Source: JANPLD01 sp964445765 (GTDB lineage Bacteria > Pseudomonadota > Alphaproteobacteria > Rickettsiales > UBA8987). Taken from it: a stretch of DNA of 64,000 nt. This document shows, in pieces, positions 46,166 to 56,060 of this stretch. A program made the translations under genes and the position numbers. Location: assembly GCA_964445765.1 (NCBI GenBank), contig CAYULD010000002.1, positions 372,001 through 436,000 on the forward strand. Reading direction: 5' to 3'. The notes beneath the pieces are model-generated. The model had not been told where the DNA came from, searched no databases, and worked only from the letters and a program-made list of their open reading frames with translations. Position 1 is the stretch's first letter. Each line of letters begins with the position of its first letter.

Positions 46166-47452
46166 TTAGTTTGCTGGTTTAACTTTTTTATCTTTTGGCT
46201 TTTCTTCTTTTTCCTTATCTTTAAGAACGATTTTTGCCTTTTTAGCTTCATTGATAACTGATTCATCAATGATAATTTTAGCAACATCCTTACGATCAGG
46301 GATTTCATACATTAAATCAGTAAGTGAGCCTTCAACAATTGCCCTTAAACCTCTAGCACCGGTTTTTCTTTCAATCGCCTTTTTAGCTACTGCAACTAAT
46401 GCATCATCTGTAAATTCTAGCTCAACGCCTTCCATTTCAAATAATTTCTTATATTGCTTAATGAGAGCATTTTTAGGCTCTTTAAGAATTTGGATAAGTG
46501 CAGCTTCATCAAGCTCTTCAAGCGTTGCGATAACTGGAATTCTACCAACGAATTCAGGAATTAAGCCATATTTAATTAAATCTTCAGGTGATACACTTTT
46601 TAATGCTTTAGTTTGATCAACCTTTTCTTTATTACGAACTGGTGCACCAAAGCCAATTGAGCTACCTTCCGTTCTATTTGCAACCACTTTATCAATGCCT
46701 GCAAAAGCACCGCCACATACAAATAAAATATTTGTGGTATCAACCTGTAAATATTCTTGCTGAGGGTGTTTTCTACCACCTTGAGGCGGAACTGAAGCCA
46801 TAGTGCCTTCAAGAATTTTTAATAATGCCTGTTGCACGCCTTCACCCGATACATCTCTTGTAATTGAAGGGTTTTCAGACTTCCTAGAGATTTTATCAAT
46901 CTCATCAATGTAAACTATACCTTTTTGAGCTTTCTCAACATTATAATCAGAGGCTTGAAGCAACCTTAGAATAATGTTTTCAACATCTTCACCAACATAG
47001 CCGGCCTCAGTTAATGTTGTTGCATCTGCCATTGTGAAAGGAACATCAAGAATTCTAGCTAAAGTTTGGGCAAGTAAAGTTTTGCCAGATCCAGTAGGGC
47101 CTAAAATTAAAATATTAGATTTACTGATTTCAGGCTCAGTACCGCCCTTTTCCATATATTCCACCCTTTTATAGTGGTTATGAACTGCAACTGAGAGAAT
47201 TTTTTTAGCATTTTCTTGACCAATAACATAATCATCAAGCACTTTTTTAATAGCACTAGGGTTTGGAACGCCACCATCGCTATCAATAGCTAGGGCAGAT
47301 TTGTTTTCCTCACGGATTATATCAACGCATAACTCAACGCATTCATTGCAAATAAAAACCGCAGGACCTGCAATTAATTTTTTAACTTCGTGCTGAGATT
47401 TACCACAAAAAGAGCAGTAAAGTGTGCCACCATCTTTGTTTTCTTCTACCAT
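46166..47452 (-). CDS. clpX: ATP-dependent Clp protease ATP-binding subunit ClpX
   Basis: Unfoldase that feeds ClpP. It has 428 residues: N-terminal zinc finger Cys13, Cys16, Cys35, Cys38 (YCSFCGKS and [10 protein letters not shown]), Walker [16 protein letters not shown], Walker [12 protein letters not shown], the pore loop GYVGEDVE, the ClpP-binding IGF-like loop (SIGFGAPV), and the sensor motif [11 protein letters not shown] good ribosome binding site GGAG lies 4 bases before the ATG. It follows clpP by 80 bases in the tig-clpP-clpX block. Confidence 0.98.
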   Translation of the reverse strand: MVEENKDGGTLYCSFCGKSQHEVKKLIAGPAVFICNECVELCVDIIREENKSALAIDSDGGVPNPSAIKKVLDDYVIGQENAKKILSVAVHNHYKRVEYMEKGGTEPEISKSNILILGPTGSGKTLLAQTLARILDVPFTMADATTLTEAGYVGEDVENIILRLLQASDYNVEKAQKGIVYIDEIDKISRKSENPSITRDVSGEGVQQALLKILEGTMASVPPQGGRKHPQQEYLQVDTTNILFVCGGAFAGIDKVVANRTEGSSIGFGAPVRNKEKVDQTKALKSVSPEDLIKYGLIPEFVGRIPVIATLEELDEAALIQILKEPKNALIKQYKKLFEMEGVELEFTDDALVAVAKKAIERKTGARGLRAIVEGSLTDLMYEIPDRKDVAKIIIDESVINEAKKAKIVLKDKEKEEKPKDKKVKPAN

Positions 47453-47532
47453 ATTTCTCCTTATTGAAGGACTAGAGGCTTGGCTATAGAGGGTTCTTAT
47501 CCTCTAGCACCTAACACCTAGAACCTATGTTA

Positions 47533-48204
47533 TTACTTTTTCTTTTTTGTATCTTCATCTGCTGAAGGTCTTTTTTCAACAACTTCATCAATTAAACCAA
47601 ATTTTTTAGCTTCTTCCGCACTCATAAAATTATCTCTTTCCATTGCTGCTTCAATAACAGAGAGCTTATTGCCAGTATGCTTAACATACATATCATTTAA
47701 CCTGCGTTTTAGGCTTAAAATTTCTTTCACATGAATTTCCATATCAGTTGCTTGACCTTGATAACCGCCAGAAGGTTGGTGAATCATTACCCTTGCATTA
47801 GGTAGGCAATATCTTTTACCTTTCTGCCCTGCAGTTAGTAAAAGTGAACCCATAGAAGCCGCTTGCCCCAAGCAAATTGTGCGAACATCCGGCTTTATAT
47901 ATTGCATTGTATCATAAATTGCTAAGCCAGATGTAACAACGCCCCCCGGTGAGTTTATATATAAAGAAATATCTTTATCAGGGTTTTCAGATTCCAAGAA
48001 TAATAATTGTGCAACATGAAGTGCAGACATTCCATCGTGAACAGGACCATTAAGGAATATAATTCGCTCCCTCAACATACGAGAGTAAATATCAAAAGCA
48101 CGCTCGCCCCTGCCATCTTGCTCAATAACCATAGGCACAAGGTTTGCTTCTGGCATAGTATTTATAATATCTTCAACTAGGTTTTTTCTTCTGTTATCAA
48201 GCAT
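47533..48204 (-). CDS. clpP: ATP-dependent Clp protease proteolytic subunit ClpP
   Basis: Serine protease forming two heptameric rings. It has 223 residues. Catalytic Ser117 is in [12 protein letters not shown] and His142 in [31 protein letters not shown] is also visible. The Lys-rich end ([15 protein letters not shown]) is longer than in E. coli. The 197-base gap to tig is very AT-rich; I saw no distinct heat-shock promoter. Confidence 0.97.
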   Translation of the reverse strand: MLDNRRKNLVEDIINTMPEANLVPMVIEQDGRGERAFDIYSRMLRERIIFLNGPVHDGMSALHVAQLLFLESENPDKDISLYINSPGGVVTSGLAIYDTMQYIKPDVRTICLGQAASMGSLLLTAGQKGKRYCLPNARVMIHQPSGGYQGQATDMEIHVKEILSLKRRLNDMYVKHTGNKLSVIEAAMERDNFMSAEEAKKFGLIDEVVEKRPSADEDTKKKK

Positions 48205-48401
48205 AAATTCAAATTTCTTAATTTTTATTATAAAACACGATAATATAAGATAATTTCAATAAAAAAATTTATTTTTTATTAAGAATTTTAGATTAATTTT
48301 ATTAGTGTTGTATTAATTGAGGGTTATTTTTTGTAAAAAGAAAGTAAATGCAAAAAAAATATGCATTATAAAAGCAATTATGAAAATTAAACAAAAGATA
48401 C

Positions 48402-49730
48402 CTAGTTACCCTTACCGCTTTCTAGAATAAGATTTCTAAGGCTTTCAAGAGACATTTTTTCTTCAGTAGGCTTGATTTTTTCAAAAATAACATCAACCAC
48501 TTTTTCTTCAATGATTGGGCCTTTTAACCTTTCAAAAGCCTGTGGGTTTTTTTGATAAAATTCAATAACTTTTTGCTCTTGCCCCGGGAATCTATAAGCC
48601 TCTTGTTGCAATGCTTTGTTAAGATCATCTTGCGTGATTTCAACTTTCTCATTTCTTGCAATCTCGGTAATAAAAATGCCAAGTTTCACCCTTCTTTTTG
48701 CAAGTGCATCATATTCATCGTGAAGTTGCTGGTGAGTTTTTCTTTTATCTTGTGGCAGAGATTCTTGCTCTCTCTCAATCTCATGGATAATTGAGTGAAG
48801 CTCAGTAGATAGCATCTTCTCAGGTAAATCAAAGTTATATTCTTTATCTAATGCGTCAAAAAGTTCTTTTTTAGCAAGAAGCCTAGCCATAGATTCACCA
48901 TCAAATTCAAGTTGCTTTTTGAGGGCTTCTCTTAATTTTTCAAGGCCTTCAAAGCCAATTTTCTTAGCAAATTCCTCATTAACTTCTGGTGCTATTGGCT
49001 CAAGAATTTCGCTAAGTTTAATTTCAAACTCGGCATTTTTGCCTGCGATTTCTGCATTGTGATAATCAATTGGGAAGGTAACTTGAATCTTAAATTCTGT
49101 ATTAGCAGATTGATTTTCAAGTTTATCTTCAAAATCTTTAATTAAAGTGCCAGAGCCTAACTCAACCCTAAAGCCAGTTGCCTCGCCCTTTTCAAGGGGC
49201 TTGCCATCAACATAGCCTTTGAAATCAATGATAAGAACATCACCTAATTTAGATTTGCGAGCCTCTTTAAGAGGGGCAAAATCACGAGAATTATTTGCAA
49301 CTAATTTTTGAAGCTCATCAATATCCTTTTCAGAAATATCAGCTGCAACCTTTCTAACCTTTATTTTATCATATGAAAAAGCTGGAACTTCAGGGAAAAC
49401 TTCAAGCGATAATTTATAAACTAAATCTTTGCCTTCTTCAAACTGCGTAACTTCAACAGAAGGTTGGCTTGCAGGGCGAAGATTATTATCAACCAAGGCT
49501 TTATTAGTTGATTGAGAAACAACATCTTGAAGAACTTCACTTAGAACTTCTTGGTTATATTTTTTGCGAACTATATCCAGTGGAACTTTACCCTCACGGA
49601 AGCCCGGCATTTTAACTTTTTTGCTAAGAGAAACGATTTTAGCTTCAACTTTTTCATTAATATTCGCAGCAGGAATTGTGATATTAAATTCTCTAGAAAG
49701 CTTTTCTTCTTTGATTTTTTCTACTTGCAT
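48402..49730 (-). CDS. tig: Trigger factor
   Basis: Ribosome-bound chaperone and prolyl isomerase. It has 442 residues: the N-terminal ribosome-binding domain with the signature VKMPGFREGKVPLDIVRKKY (about 35-54), the FKBP-like domain (about 155-240; KLGDVLIIDFKGYVDGKPLE, GFRVELGSG), and the long helical C-terminal domain. It is first of tig-clpP-clpX, the usual proteobacterial order, and directly downstream of tRNA-Leu. Confidence 0.97.
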   Translation of the reverse strand: MQVEKIKEEKLSREFNITIPAANINEKVEAKIVSLSKKVKMPGFREGKVPLDIVRKKYNQEVLSEVLQDVVSQSTNKALVDNNLRPASQPSVEVTQFEEGKDLVYKLSLEVFPEVPAFSYDKIKVRKVAADISEKDIDELQKLVANNSRDFAPLKEARKSKLGDVLIIDFKGYVDGKPLEKGEATGFRVELGSGTLIKDFEDKLENQSANTEFKIQVTFPIDYHNAEIAGKNAEFEIKLSEILEPIAPEVNEEFAKKIGFEGLEKLREALKKQLEFDGESMARLLAKKELFDALDKEYNFDLPEKMLSTELHSIIHEIEREQESLPQDKRKTHQQLHDEYDALAKRRVKLGIFITEIARNEKVEITQDDLNKALQQEAYRFPGQEQKVIEFYQKNPQAFERLKGPIIEEKVVDVIFEKIKPTEEKMSLESLRNLILESGKGN

Positions 49731-49764
49731 TTTGCCTCAAAAATTAGGGTGTAACTAGGTAAAG

Positions 49765-49849
49765 TGGTGCGGATAGAGGGACTTGAACCCCCACGCCTTT
49801 CGGCACGAGAACCTAAATCTCGCATGTCTGCCAATTTCATCATATCCGC
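49765..49849 (-). tRNA. tRNA-Leu (anticodon UAG)
   Basis: The minus strand folds as a class II tRNA of 85 bases including encoded CCA. It has acceptor stem GCGGATA/TATCCGC; a D arm with GAAATTGGC AGAC; anticodon stem CGAGA/TCTCG with loop TTTAGGT (anticodon TAG, reading CUA codons); a long variable arm TGCCGAAAGGCG; and a T arm with TTCAAGT. Discriminator A and 3' CCA fit tRNA-Leu. It lies 35 bases upstream of tig and may be cotranscribed. Confidence 0.96.
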
Positions 49850-50011
49850 AATTTCTGGCTTTTATAACCAATAAATTTATGATTGCAAGAAACTTTCTGA
49901 TATTAGATTGGGATTGTTATGTAAGCATAAAATTAAATAATTTTATTAATTAAAATATCTCAAGACTAAAAAGCTGTTTGTTTGGCTAATAAGTTTAAGC
50001 TAATTAAAAAT

Positions 50012-50338
50012 CTATAAATTCAGGAATTTTTTAAGATTTTTATCAAAATTGCCTCTTAAATCAAAAAGTAGCTCGCCAACTTTACTCATAACTAAATTTT
50101 TATTTATGCAGAGAATTTTCTCTATTCTTAAATTGCATTTTGTTGGTAAGCCCATTTCATAAAAATCAGCAAGAATTATATCAAGTTTGTATTTTGGCTC
50201 AAAATTCGTTGTGATTAAGCAGCATTGTAAAAATGAAAAATCTGAATTTTCATCACAGATTATCATTGCCGGCCTTTCAACAAATTCATTATCTGTTATA
50301 GGAAATTTAACTTTTATTATATCAAATTTTTTTAGCAT
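50012..50338 (-). CDS. PemK/MazF-like toxin
   Basis: 108 residues. The N-terminus FDIIKVKFPITDNEFVERPA followed by MIICDENSDFSFLQCCLITT matches the MazF/PemK mRNA endonuclease fold, although the usual G-x-R-P reads V-E-R-P. The C-terminal NKNLVMSKVGELL corresponds to the conserved helix. It lies 12 bases after an AbrB-type antitoxin gene, giving a two-gene type II toxin-antitoxin module between tRNA-Leu and prmC. Confidence 0.82.
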   Translation of the reverse strand: MLKKFDIIKVKFPITDNEFVERPAMIICDENSDFSFLQCCLITTNFEPKYKLDIILADFYEMGLPTKCNLRIEKILCINKNLVMSKVGELLFDLRGNFDKNLKKFLNL

Positions 50339-50350
50339 AATTTCAAAAAA

Positions 50351-50584
50351 TTACCAATTTGAAAAGGCATTATTATCTTTTGCAGAAAGCCAATCTTCTT
50401 TAATGGCTGTATTTTGCAGTTTGGTAGCAATATAGTCTTTTTCAGAAAATTTTTTTAGTATTACAGTATTGCTTGCTTTATTTATTTCAAATATAACTTT
50501 ATCACCTGATTTAATATCAAGAAATTTTCTAGCCTCTAATGGAATAGTAGCCTGAAATTTAGATGTTACTGAAGTAACTAACAT
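50351..50584 (-). CDS. AbrB/SpoVT-domain antitoxin
   Basis: 77 residues. The swapped-hairpin DNA-binding domain reads TSVTSKFQATIPLEARKFLD and IKSGDKVIFEI (about 5-36). The C-terminal 35 residues probably wrap the toxin. It is the first gene of the pair and is expected to repress its own promoter in the 124-base gap upstream. Tight spacing to the PemK-like gene supports the call. Confidence 0.85.
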   Translation of the reverse strand: MLVTSVTSKFQATIPLEARKFLDIKSGDKVIFEINKASNTVILKKFSEKDYIATKLQNTAIKEDWLSAKDNNAFSNW

Positions 50585-50708
50585 AAAAAATAAGTATTAC
50601 TTTTATTTTTTATTAACTATAATTTTAATTATGAAACGCAAGAAATTTCTTCATCTTGAGAAATAAGAATTATTATTATATAATCGCCGTATATCTAAAT
50701 TACTTTTA

Positions 50709-51356
50709 ATGAGAATTTACTTTCAAATTTTATTGGCGTTTTTTAGCCTTACAATTTCTATAAATGATAGCTTCGGGCAACTTCGTATTAGTGATAAAAT
50801 TTTAGAGGCAGAAAAATATAATAAACAAAATAAGCAGAATAATAATCAAGCTACAAAAATTGAAAATATAAATCTTTCTAGAATTAAGCCAGATAAAAAT
50901 TATTTTGACAAAATGGCGATAATTCGCAAAAAAATATATGATGAACTTGATAAAACCTCTGACCCAAAAAGGCAACATCAACTAAAAATGAAACTTAAAG
51001 AGATTGATGATTCCTTCTATGATCCTAAAGTTAGAACGGAACTAATTAGAAAGAAATATCCCGGTTATGCCGCAAGAATTGATGCAACTAACGCACTTAC
51101 AGAAAAGCAAAAAAAAGAAAATCTTATCCGTGCGGAGCTTGAAAATATTAAGATAAACCCTGCGATTATTGGCGGTATTGAATCTCGTTGGGAAAATCTT
51201 CCTGAGTGGGAACAACAATATTATTGTAAATTATCCGTTAAGGAATGTTTTGCGAATGAATTGAAAAAATGCAGATTTGTTCTTGATAGATGCTATGAAT
51301 TTACCGATAATAAAACTTTTAAGAAAGTGAGAATGATGTTTTCTCCGCAACGATAA
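50709..51356 (+). CDS. Hypothetical exported protein
   Basis: 215 residues, no family recognised. A signal peptide (RIYFQILLAFFSLTISINDS, cleaved near FGQ) is followed by a charged region (EKYNKQNKQNNNQATK) and a helical domain (IIRKKIYDELDKTSDPKRQH, ELIRKKYPGYAARIDA). Three Cys in the last third (YYCKLSVKECFANELKKCRF, LDRCYEF) could form disulfides in the periplasm. It starts 20 bases... before prmC ends its own frame; the two are probably cotranscribed. Confidence 0.65.
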   Translation: MRIYFQILLAFFSLTISINDSFGQLRISDKILEAEKYNKQNKQNNNQATKIENINLSRIKPDKNYFDKMAIIRKKIYDELDKTSDPKRQHQLKMKLKEIDDSFYDPKVRTELIRKKYPGYAARIDATNALTEKQKKENLIRAELENIKINPAIIGGIESRWENLPEWEQQYYCKLSVKECFANELKKCRFVLDRCYEFTDNKTFKKVRMMFSPQR

Positions 51357-51376
51357 TCACTATATATTTTTTTAAG

Positions 51377-52258
51377 ATGTCTGATGATAATGATTTAATG
51401 CTAAAAACCGCTTGGAAGAACGCATCTGGCAGGTTACGCTCCGCAGGGATTAACACTCCGCTTTTAGATGCAAGGGTTTTGTTGCAAAATGTTCTTAATA
51501 TTAAATATGAAGATTTGCTTATCTCTGCATCTAGAATTTTAACTGATGAAGAAGCTAAAAAATATGAAAATTTAATCTCCAGAAGGCTTAAGCGAGAGCC
51601 AGTTGCAAAAATTATTGAGCAAAAAGAATTTTGGGGTTCAAAATTCAAAACTAATTTTGATACGCTTGATCCCCGCCCAGAGACTGAAACAATAATAGAG
51701 GCAATTCTCAAAAATTATAAAGATAAAAATAGAAATCTTAAAATATTGGATCTTGGAACAGGCTCAGGCTGTATAATAATTAGTTTGCTTAAAGAATATC
51801 CAAATGCAACGGGTTTAGCGGTTGATGTGTCGCTTTCAGCTTTGCAGGTTGCCCGAGAAAACTCAGAAAATATAGGCGTTTCAGATAGGTTAGATATTGT
51901 GCAATCTAATTGGTTTGATGCGGTAAATGATAAATTTGATATTATAGTTTCAAATCCGCCTTATATTAAGAATGATTTTATAAATCATTTACAGGCGGAA
52001 GTTTCATTGTTTGAACCAAAAATTGCTCTAGAAGGCGGTGAAGATGGGCTTGATGCTTATAGAAAAATTATCTCAGAGGTTGAAAATCATCTTGCAATTC
52101 ACGGAAAATGCTATTTTGAAATAGGTAAATGGCAGGAAGAACAAGTGGCAGAAATCATAACTAAAAACGGCTTTAAGATTATTGAAGTTTGGGAAGATTT
52201 AGCTGGAATTCCTAGGGTTATTAGCTTTGGTAAAAAGAACCTTAAAATTGTGAAGTGA
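51377..52258 (+). CDS. prmC: Peptide chain release factor N5-glutamine methyltransferase
   Basis: Methylates the GGQ glutamine of RF1 and RF2. It has 293 residues: N-terminal helical substrate-binding part (1-95), DTLDPRPETETIIEAIL, motif I ILDLGTGSGCIIISLLKEYP, and the catalytic NPPY at 193-196 (IIVSNPPYIKND). It lies 20 bases after the hypothetical exported protein gene. Confidence 0.96.
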   Translation: MSDDNDLMLKTAWKNASGRLRSAGINTPLLDARVLLQNVLNIKYEDLLISASRILTDEEAKKYENLISRRLKREPVAKIIEQKEFWGSKFKTNFDTLDPRPETETIIEAILKNYKDKNRNLKILDLGTGSGCIIISLLKEYPNATGLAVDVSLSALQVARENSENIGVSDRLDIVQSNWFDAVNDKFDIIVSNPPYIKNDFINHLQAEVSLFEPKIALEGGEDGLDAYRKIISEVENHLAIHGKCYFEIGKWQEEQVAEIITKNGFKIIEVWEDLAGIPRVISFGKKNLKIVK

Positions 52259-52300
52259 GTTAGGGTTTAGCTCAAGTGAGAAGTGGTTAGTGATGGTTTC

Positions 52301-52503
52301 ATACCCTGAATTTTAGCAGTAGGTAAAAATTCTAGGGTAATCATAATAGTCATTTCGAACGAAGTGAGAAATCTGGTGAGTGTATATTCCTTCTAGATTT
52401 CTTGCTCTGCTCGGAATGACGCAAGTTTTATTAAAAAAGTTTTGCTAAACTTTTTTATTGGATACCCCTATAATTTTTTCTTGCTGAAAAAATTCAGGGT
52501 ATG
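52301..52503. repeat. Nested palindromic repeat patch with R3
   Basis: Outer inverted pair CATACCCTGAATTTTAGCAG (from 52301) against TTGCTGAAAAAATTCAGGGT (from 52483). Inside lies the repeat R3 (52349-52420), which starts GTCATTTCGAACGAAGTGAG and ends CTCGGAATGAC and is shared with R4 at 58814. A hairpin TAAAAAAGTTT/AAACTTTTTTA (52432-52457) follows. The whole gap 52259-52561 is filled by such repeats and holds no gene. Confidence 0.75.
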
Positions 52504-52561
52504 TCAACATGACTAATCACCAACACTAGCCACTATCACTAACCATCTTAAAAATTATTAT

Positions 52562-53062
52562 TTAAGGTGGTTGGGGGTTGAGTTTTTCATTTTCAAATTT
52601 TTCTTTCATAAGCTTTTCATTTTCTAATTCTGCGGTGATTTCATCAATCGCTTCTTGCTCAATAATTTCAGCACCCCATTCAAATTTACTAAAATCAACC
52701 TCATTGGGTTTAAGCAAACCCTTTTCCAGCTTGGCTTTAATGAGTAATCTTTCAAGATCTTCTATATCCTCAAAATCAATTTCTTCTTCCGGTTTTTGCT
52801 CTTCTGGGAATAAATTTTCGTGATTTTCAGATAAAATTTCCTGCTCTTTCTCTATGATTTTAAGAAGCGAACTAGCCAACTTATTAATAATATTAGCGTT
52901 GTGCTGATTATCTTTGTAAAATTGAGATTCATCATCATATATTTTATTTTCTTCAACATACTCCTCCATATTGTTAAAAATTACCGCAATTAACCTACGG
53001 GATTTCTGTAAGATTTCCTGATGCTCACTGCGAATTTGAAGATATTTTTCTGTATTAGTCAT
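52562..53062 (-). CDS. Hypothetical acidic helical protein
   Basis: 166 residues, no family recognised. The first 95 residues are helical (IRSEHQEILQKSRRLIAVIF, NIINKLASSLLKIIEKEQEI). The rest is acidic (EEIDFEDIEDLERLLIKAKL, DEITAELENEKLMKEKFENE) and ends in NPQPP. No signal peptide or transmembrane segment. It lies 47 bases downstream of the DUF2793 gene on the same strand, so a joint phage- or gene-transfer-agent-like origin is possible, but nothing in the sequence proves it. Confidence 0.55.
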   Translation of the reverse strand: MTNTEKYLQIRSEHQEILQKSRRLIAVIFNNMEEYVEENKIYDDESQFYKDNQHNANIINKLASSLLKIIEKEQEILSENHENLFPEEQKPEEEIDFEDIEDLERLLIKAKLEKGLLKPNEVDFSKFEWGAEIIEQEAIDEITAELENEKLMKEKFENEKLNPQPP

Positions 53063-53109
53063 TATTCTAGGGTTGGGGATTGGGGGTTAGTGTAAGATTA
53101 AGCTAAAAC

Positions 53110-54267
53110 CTAATCACGCGGATATAATTTAATAGAATAGCTTTCTAAAATTAAGTCATCACTAGCATTTGCCTTCTGCCCTGAAATTACAATATCAACA
53201 TTAGCCCCAGTATTAACAGAAGATGAAACTAAGCTGGTGATAGAATTGCCAACACTAATTGCAGGCCCTGCACCGCTAATTTGAGATGAGATATTATTTC
53301 TATTACAAATTGCAGTTATCACCCTTGAAGATAATGAAGTTGTAATATTTGCTTGATAAAATGCTACGCCTGAAGTGCCACCAAACCTAACCCTTGGCGT
53401 TTTAATATTAGCGTTATTGCTAATACTCCAGCTACAATCAATCTCAAGCCTACCATTTGCACCCATTGCATTTGCTGGTAAATTGATTGTTGTTAAAACT
53501 TGCTCAGTAGTTACTGCACCAACACTAACTGCTTCGCCACTTTGTGCTAGAATATAGCAAGTTTTGAGATTTTTGCAGGCTTGAATAATATTATCTGCTG
53601 CTGTTCCACCATCTGAAATAGCAAGTGGATTAAGCAAATTTATATTACCATTATTTCTATTGATATTAATTGCATTATACCAACTAGAGCCATTCGGGCT
53701 AACCTTAAAACTAAAATCATCATCACCAGTTAAGCCAATTTCTGCCCTGCCTGAATAATTATTTTGAAATAAGAATGAGGCAAAATCACTAGCAGAATTT
53801 TTATTTAATTTTACCTGCACATCATCTGCAATATTATCAAATAAAATAGCCCCACTTTTAACTGCAAGTTTGTTTGTGCTATCGGCGATAGTGTTAATTC
53901 CAAGCATTTCAAGATTGTTAAAATCTTCTGAGATTATCCAATTAGTGCCGTTAAAAATGTATAATTTTTCCTCATTATTAACATAAATTATATAGCCAGT
54001 TTTTGGCGTATGAAAACGCCAACCCCAATTTGTATTGAAATAAGCAATATTATTTTCTTCATCTGCCCAAGCCCCTGTGCTTGAAGGTGGGATAATATAA
54101 ATATCACCATCTTGCGGGCTTAGTGGCGGCGTTGCAAGTGTTTTAGAGATTGCCCCTTTTGCAAAGAGATTATCTAAGATGGTTAAAGACTCATTAAGTA
54201 ATAATTCTTTTTGAGATTGGTTTTGATAAATTAAAGGTAATTTTAGATTTAAGGTTTTATCGCTCAT
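53110..54267 (-). CDS. DUF2793-domain protein (phage/gene-transfer-agent tail-associated type)
   Basis: 385 residues from the ATG at 54267, which has GGAAG 3 bases upstream; a GTG three codons earlier (54276) is less likely. Residues 1-115 match DUF2793: LPLIYQNQSQKELLLNESLT, PPLSPQDGDIYIIPPSSTGA and NWGWRFHTPKTGYIIYVNNE. The rest is Ser/Thr/Asn-rich beta structure, as in fibre or tail surface proteins (ANITTSLSSRVITAICNRNN). The family occurs in alphaproteobacterial prophages and gene transfer agents. No other structural phage gene is adjacent except possibly the hypothetical gene downstream. Confidence 0.82.
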   Translation of the reverse strand: MSDKTLNLKLPLIYQNQSQKELLLNESLTILDNLFAKGAISKTLATPPLSPQDGDIYIIPPSSTGAWADEENNIAYFNTNWGWRFHTPKTGYIIYVNNEEKLYIFNGTNWIISEDFNNLEMLGINTIADSTNKLAVKSGAILFDNIADDVQVKLNKNSASDFASFLFQNNYSGRAEIGLTGDDDFSFKVSPNGSSWYNAININRNNGNINLLNPLAISDGGTAADNIIQACKNLKTCYILAQSGEAVSVGAVTTEQVLTTINLPANAMGANGRLEIDCSWSISNNANIKTPRVRFGGTSGVAFYQANITTSLSSRVITAICNRNNISSQISGAGPAISVGNSITSLVSSSVNTGANVDIVISGQKANASDDLILESYSIKLYPRD

Positions 54268-54344
54268 AACTTCCACAATTTTAGTTGATAACTAAATTAT
54301 GGAACGAATATTTTTCAAGCGGAAGGGGGGGATAAATTATTCAA

Positions 54345-55304
54345 CTAAACTCTTATAATAACACTGCCCCAAGCAAGGCCACCGCCGATTGCTTGCATAG
54401 CGATAATATCACCTTTTTTAATTTTTCCTGCGTTAAAAGCGACATCTAATGCAAGTGGTATAGAAGCGGCTGATGTGTTTGCGTGATCAGCAACGGTTGA
54501 AATAAGTTTATCTTCACTGATATTCAATTTTTTAACAACACCATCTAAAATTCTTTGATTTGCTTGATGTGGAATAACCCAATTAATTTCATTAGCTGAA
54601 ATATTAGCTTTTTTAAGAGTTTCTAAAGTAACATCAGAAAGTTTAGTAACTGCGTGCTTGAAAACTTCCCTACCTTCCATTTTCACAACACCTGATTTTT
54701 GATTCTCACTAACGCCACCATCAGCATATAAAATATCTTTAGTTGTGCCATCAGTATAAATTGAGCAAGCAAGAATGCCCTGATTAGCTTCCTCAGATTT
54801 TTCAAGGATAACCGCCCCTGCACCATCACCGAATAATATACAAGTGTTTCTATCTTGCCAATCAACTATGCGAGACATAGTTTCAGCACCAATAACCAAA
54901 GCACGCTTAAAACCAATATTTTTAATAAGGGAATCTGCGGTTGCTAAACCATATATAAAACCTGCACAAACTGCTTGCACATCAAAAGCGGTTGCGGTTT
55001 TAATACCAAGTTTATTCTGAATTGTAACTGCGGTTGCAGGAAATGTATTATCAGGCGTTGTGGTTGCAACAATTATCAAATCAATATCAGAAGGGTTAAG
55101 CCCAGCCTTGTTAAGTGCGTTATTAGCTGCGTTCACCGCTAAATCTGAGGTTAATTCTGATTCATCAGCAATATGCCTTTTAACAATGCCTGTGCGTTCA
55201 ATTATCCAATCATTATTGGTTTCAACGGTTTTTTCTAAATCAAAATTAGTAAGAATTTTGCTTGGAAGATAACTACCAACAGATTTTATAATTGATGATA
55301 CCAT
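54345..55304 (-). CDS. fabH: 3-oxoacyl-ACP synthase III (FabH)
   Basis: Starts fatty acid synthesis by condensing acetyl-CoA with malonyl-ACP. It has 319 residues. The catalytic triad is Cys113 (VQAVCAGFIYGL), His246 (VIPHQANQRI) and Asn276 (DHANTSAASIPLAL). The N-terminal GSYLPSKILTN and NDWIIERTGI are typical. It follows nuoE by 32 bases on the minus strand. plsX, its usual upstream partner, is not present. Confidence 0.97.
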   Translation of the reverse strand: MVSSIIKSVGSYLPSKILTNFDLEKTVETNNDWIIERTGIVKRHIADESELTSDLAVNAANNALNKAGLNPSDIDLIIVATTTPDNTFPATAVTIQNKLGIKTATAFDVQAVCAGFIYGLATADSLIKNIGFKRALVIGAETMSRIVDWQDRNTCILFGDGAGAVILEKSEEANQGILACSIYTDGTTKDILYADGGVSENQKSGVVKMEGREVFKHAVTKLSDVTLETLKKANISANEINWVIPHQANQRILDGVVKKLNISEDKLISTVADHANTSAASIPLALDVAFNAGKIKKGDIIAMQAIGGGLAWGSVIIRV

Positions 55305-55336
55305 TTTAATAATGCCTATAACTAAATAATCATAAT

Positions 55337-55921
55337 TTATAATATTGCAGAGCCTTCAGGTGCAGAGTTCTTGCGATTAATCTGCGTGCCGATTTTAGGT
55401 TTTTTACCCGCCTTCAAATCATCAATTAAATTAGAAAATATTTCTTTATTAACATCTTCATAATAATCATCATTAATTTGCACAACTGGCGCATTAACAC
55501 AAGCCCCTAAACACTCAACTTCAGTAAAGGTAAATAAACCATCAGCAGAAGTTTCACCTTTGCCAATACCAAGTTTTTCTTTAACAAGATTTTTTATATT
55601 ATCAGAGCCACGCAACCAACAAGGTGTTGTTCTGCAAGATTGAATAAAAAATTTGCCAACGGGTTTTAGGTTAAACATTGAATAAAATGTAGCAACTTCA
55701 TAAACCTTAATATATGGCATACCTAGAAGCTCAGCGGTTGCGTTCATCGCATCAACTGAAAGCCAATTACCATTTTGTCTTTGGGCAATATCTAGCACTG
55801 GTAAAACCGCAGAGGCCTGTTTGCCAGTGGGATATTTCTTGATAAGATTTTCAATTTTATGCAGATTTTCAGGCGTGAACCTAAAAACTGAAATATCTTT
55901 TTTTACAAAGTTTGTTGTCAT
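55337..55921 (-). CDS. nuoE: NADH-quinone oxidoreductase subunit E
   Basis: The 24-kDa [2Fe-2S] subunit of respiratory complex I. It has 194 residues with the four cluster cysteines at 96, 101, 137 and 141 ([11 protein letters not shown] and [16 protein letters not shown]). The thioredoxin-like core and the helical N-terminus ([20 protein letters not shown]) are intact. Other nuo genes are not in the window; fabH follows instead, so the complex I operon is split. Confidence 0.95.
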   Translation of the reverse strand: MTTNFVKKDISVFRFTPENLHKIENLIKKYPTGKQASAVLPVLDIAQRQNGNWLSVDAMNATAELLGMPYIKVYEVATFYSMFNLKPVGKFFIQSCRTTPCWLRGSDNIKNLVKEKLGIGKGETSADGLFTFTEVECLGACVNAPVVQINDDYYEDVNKEIFSNLIDDLKAGKKPKIGTQINRKNSAPEGSAIL

Positions 55922-56060
55922 ATTATTGAATTAAAACAATTTTCTATGATTATTATATTACAAGCCCCTTTTAGCAATAAAACTTAACAAGGGCAAGAAT
56001 TGATTTTATTTACAAATTTCATAGATATTTATATATAAGAAAAAATTTTATTTTAAGAAG

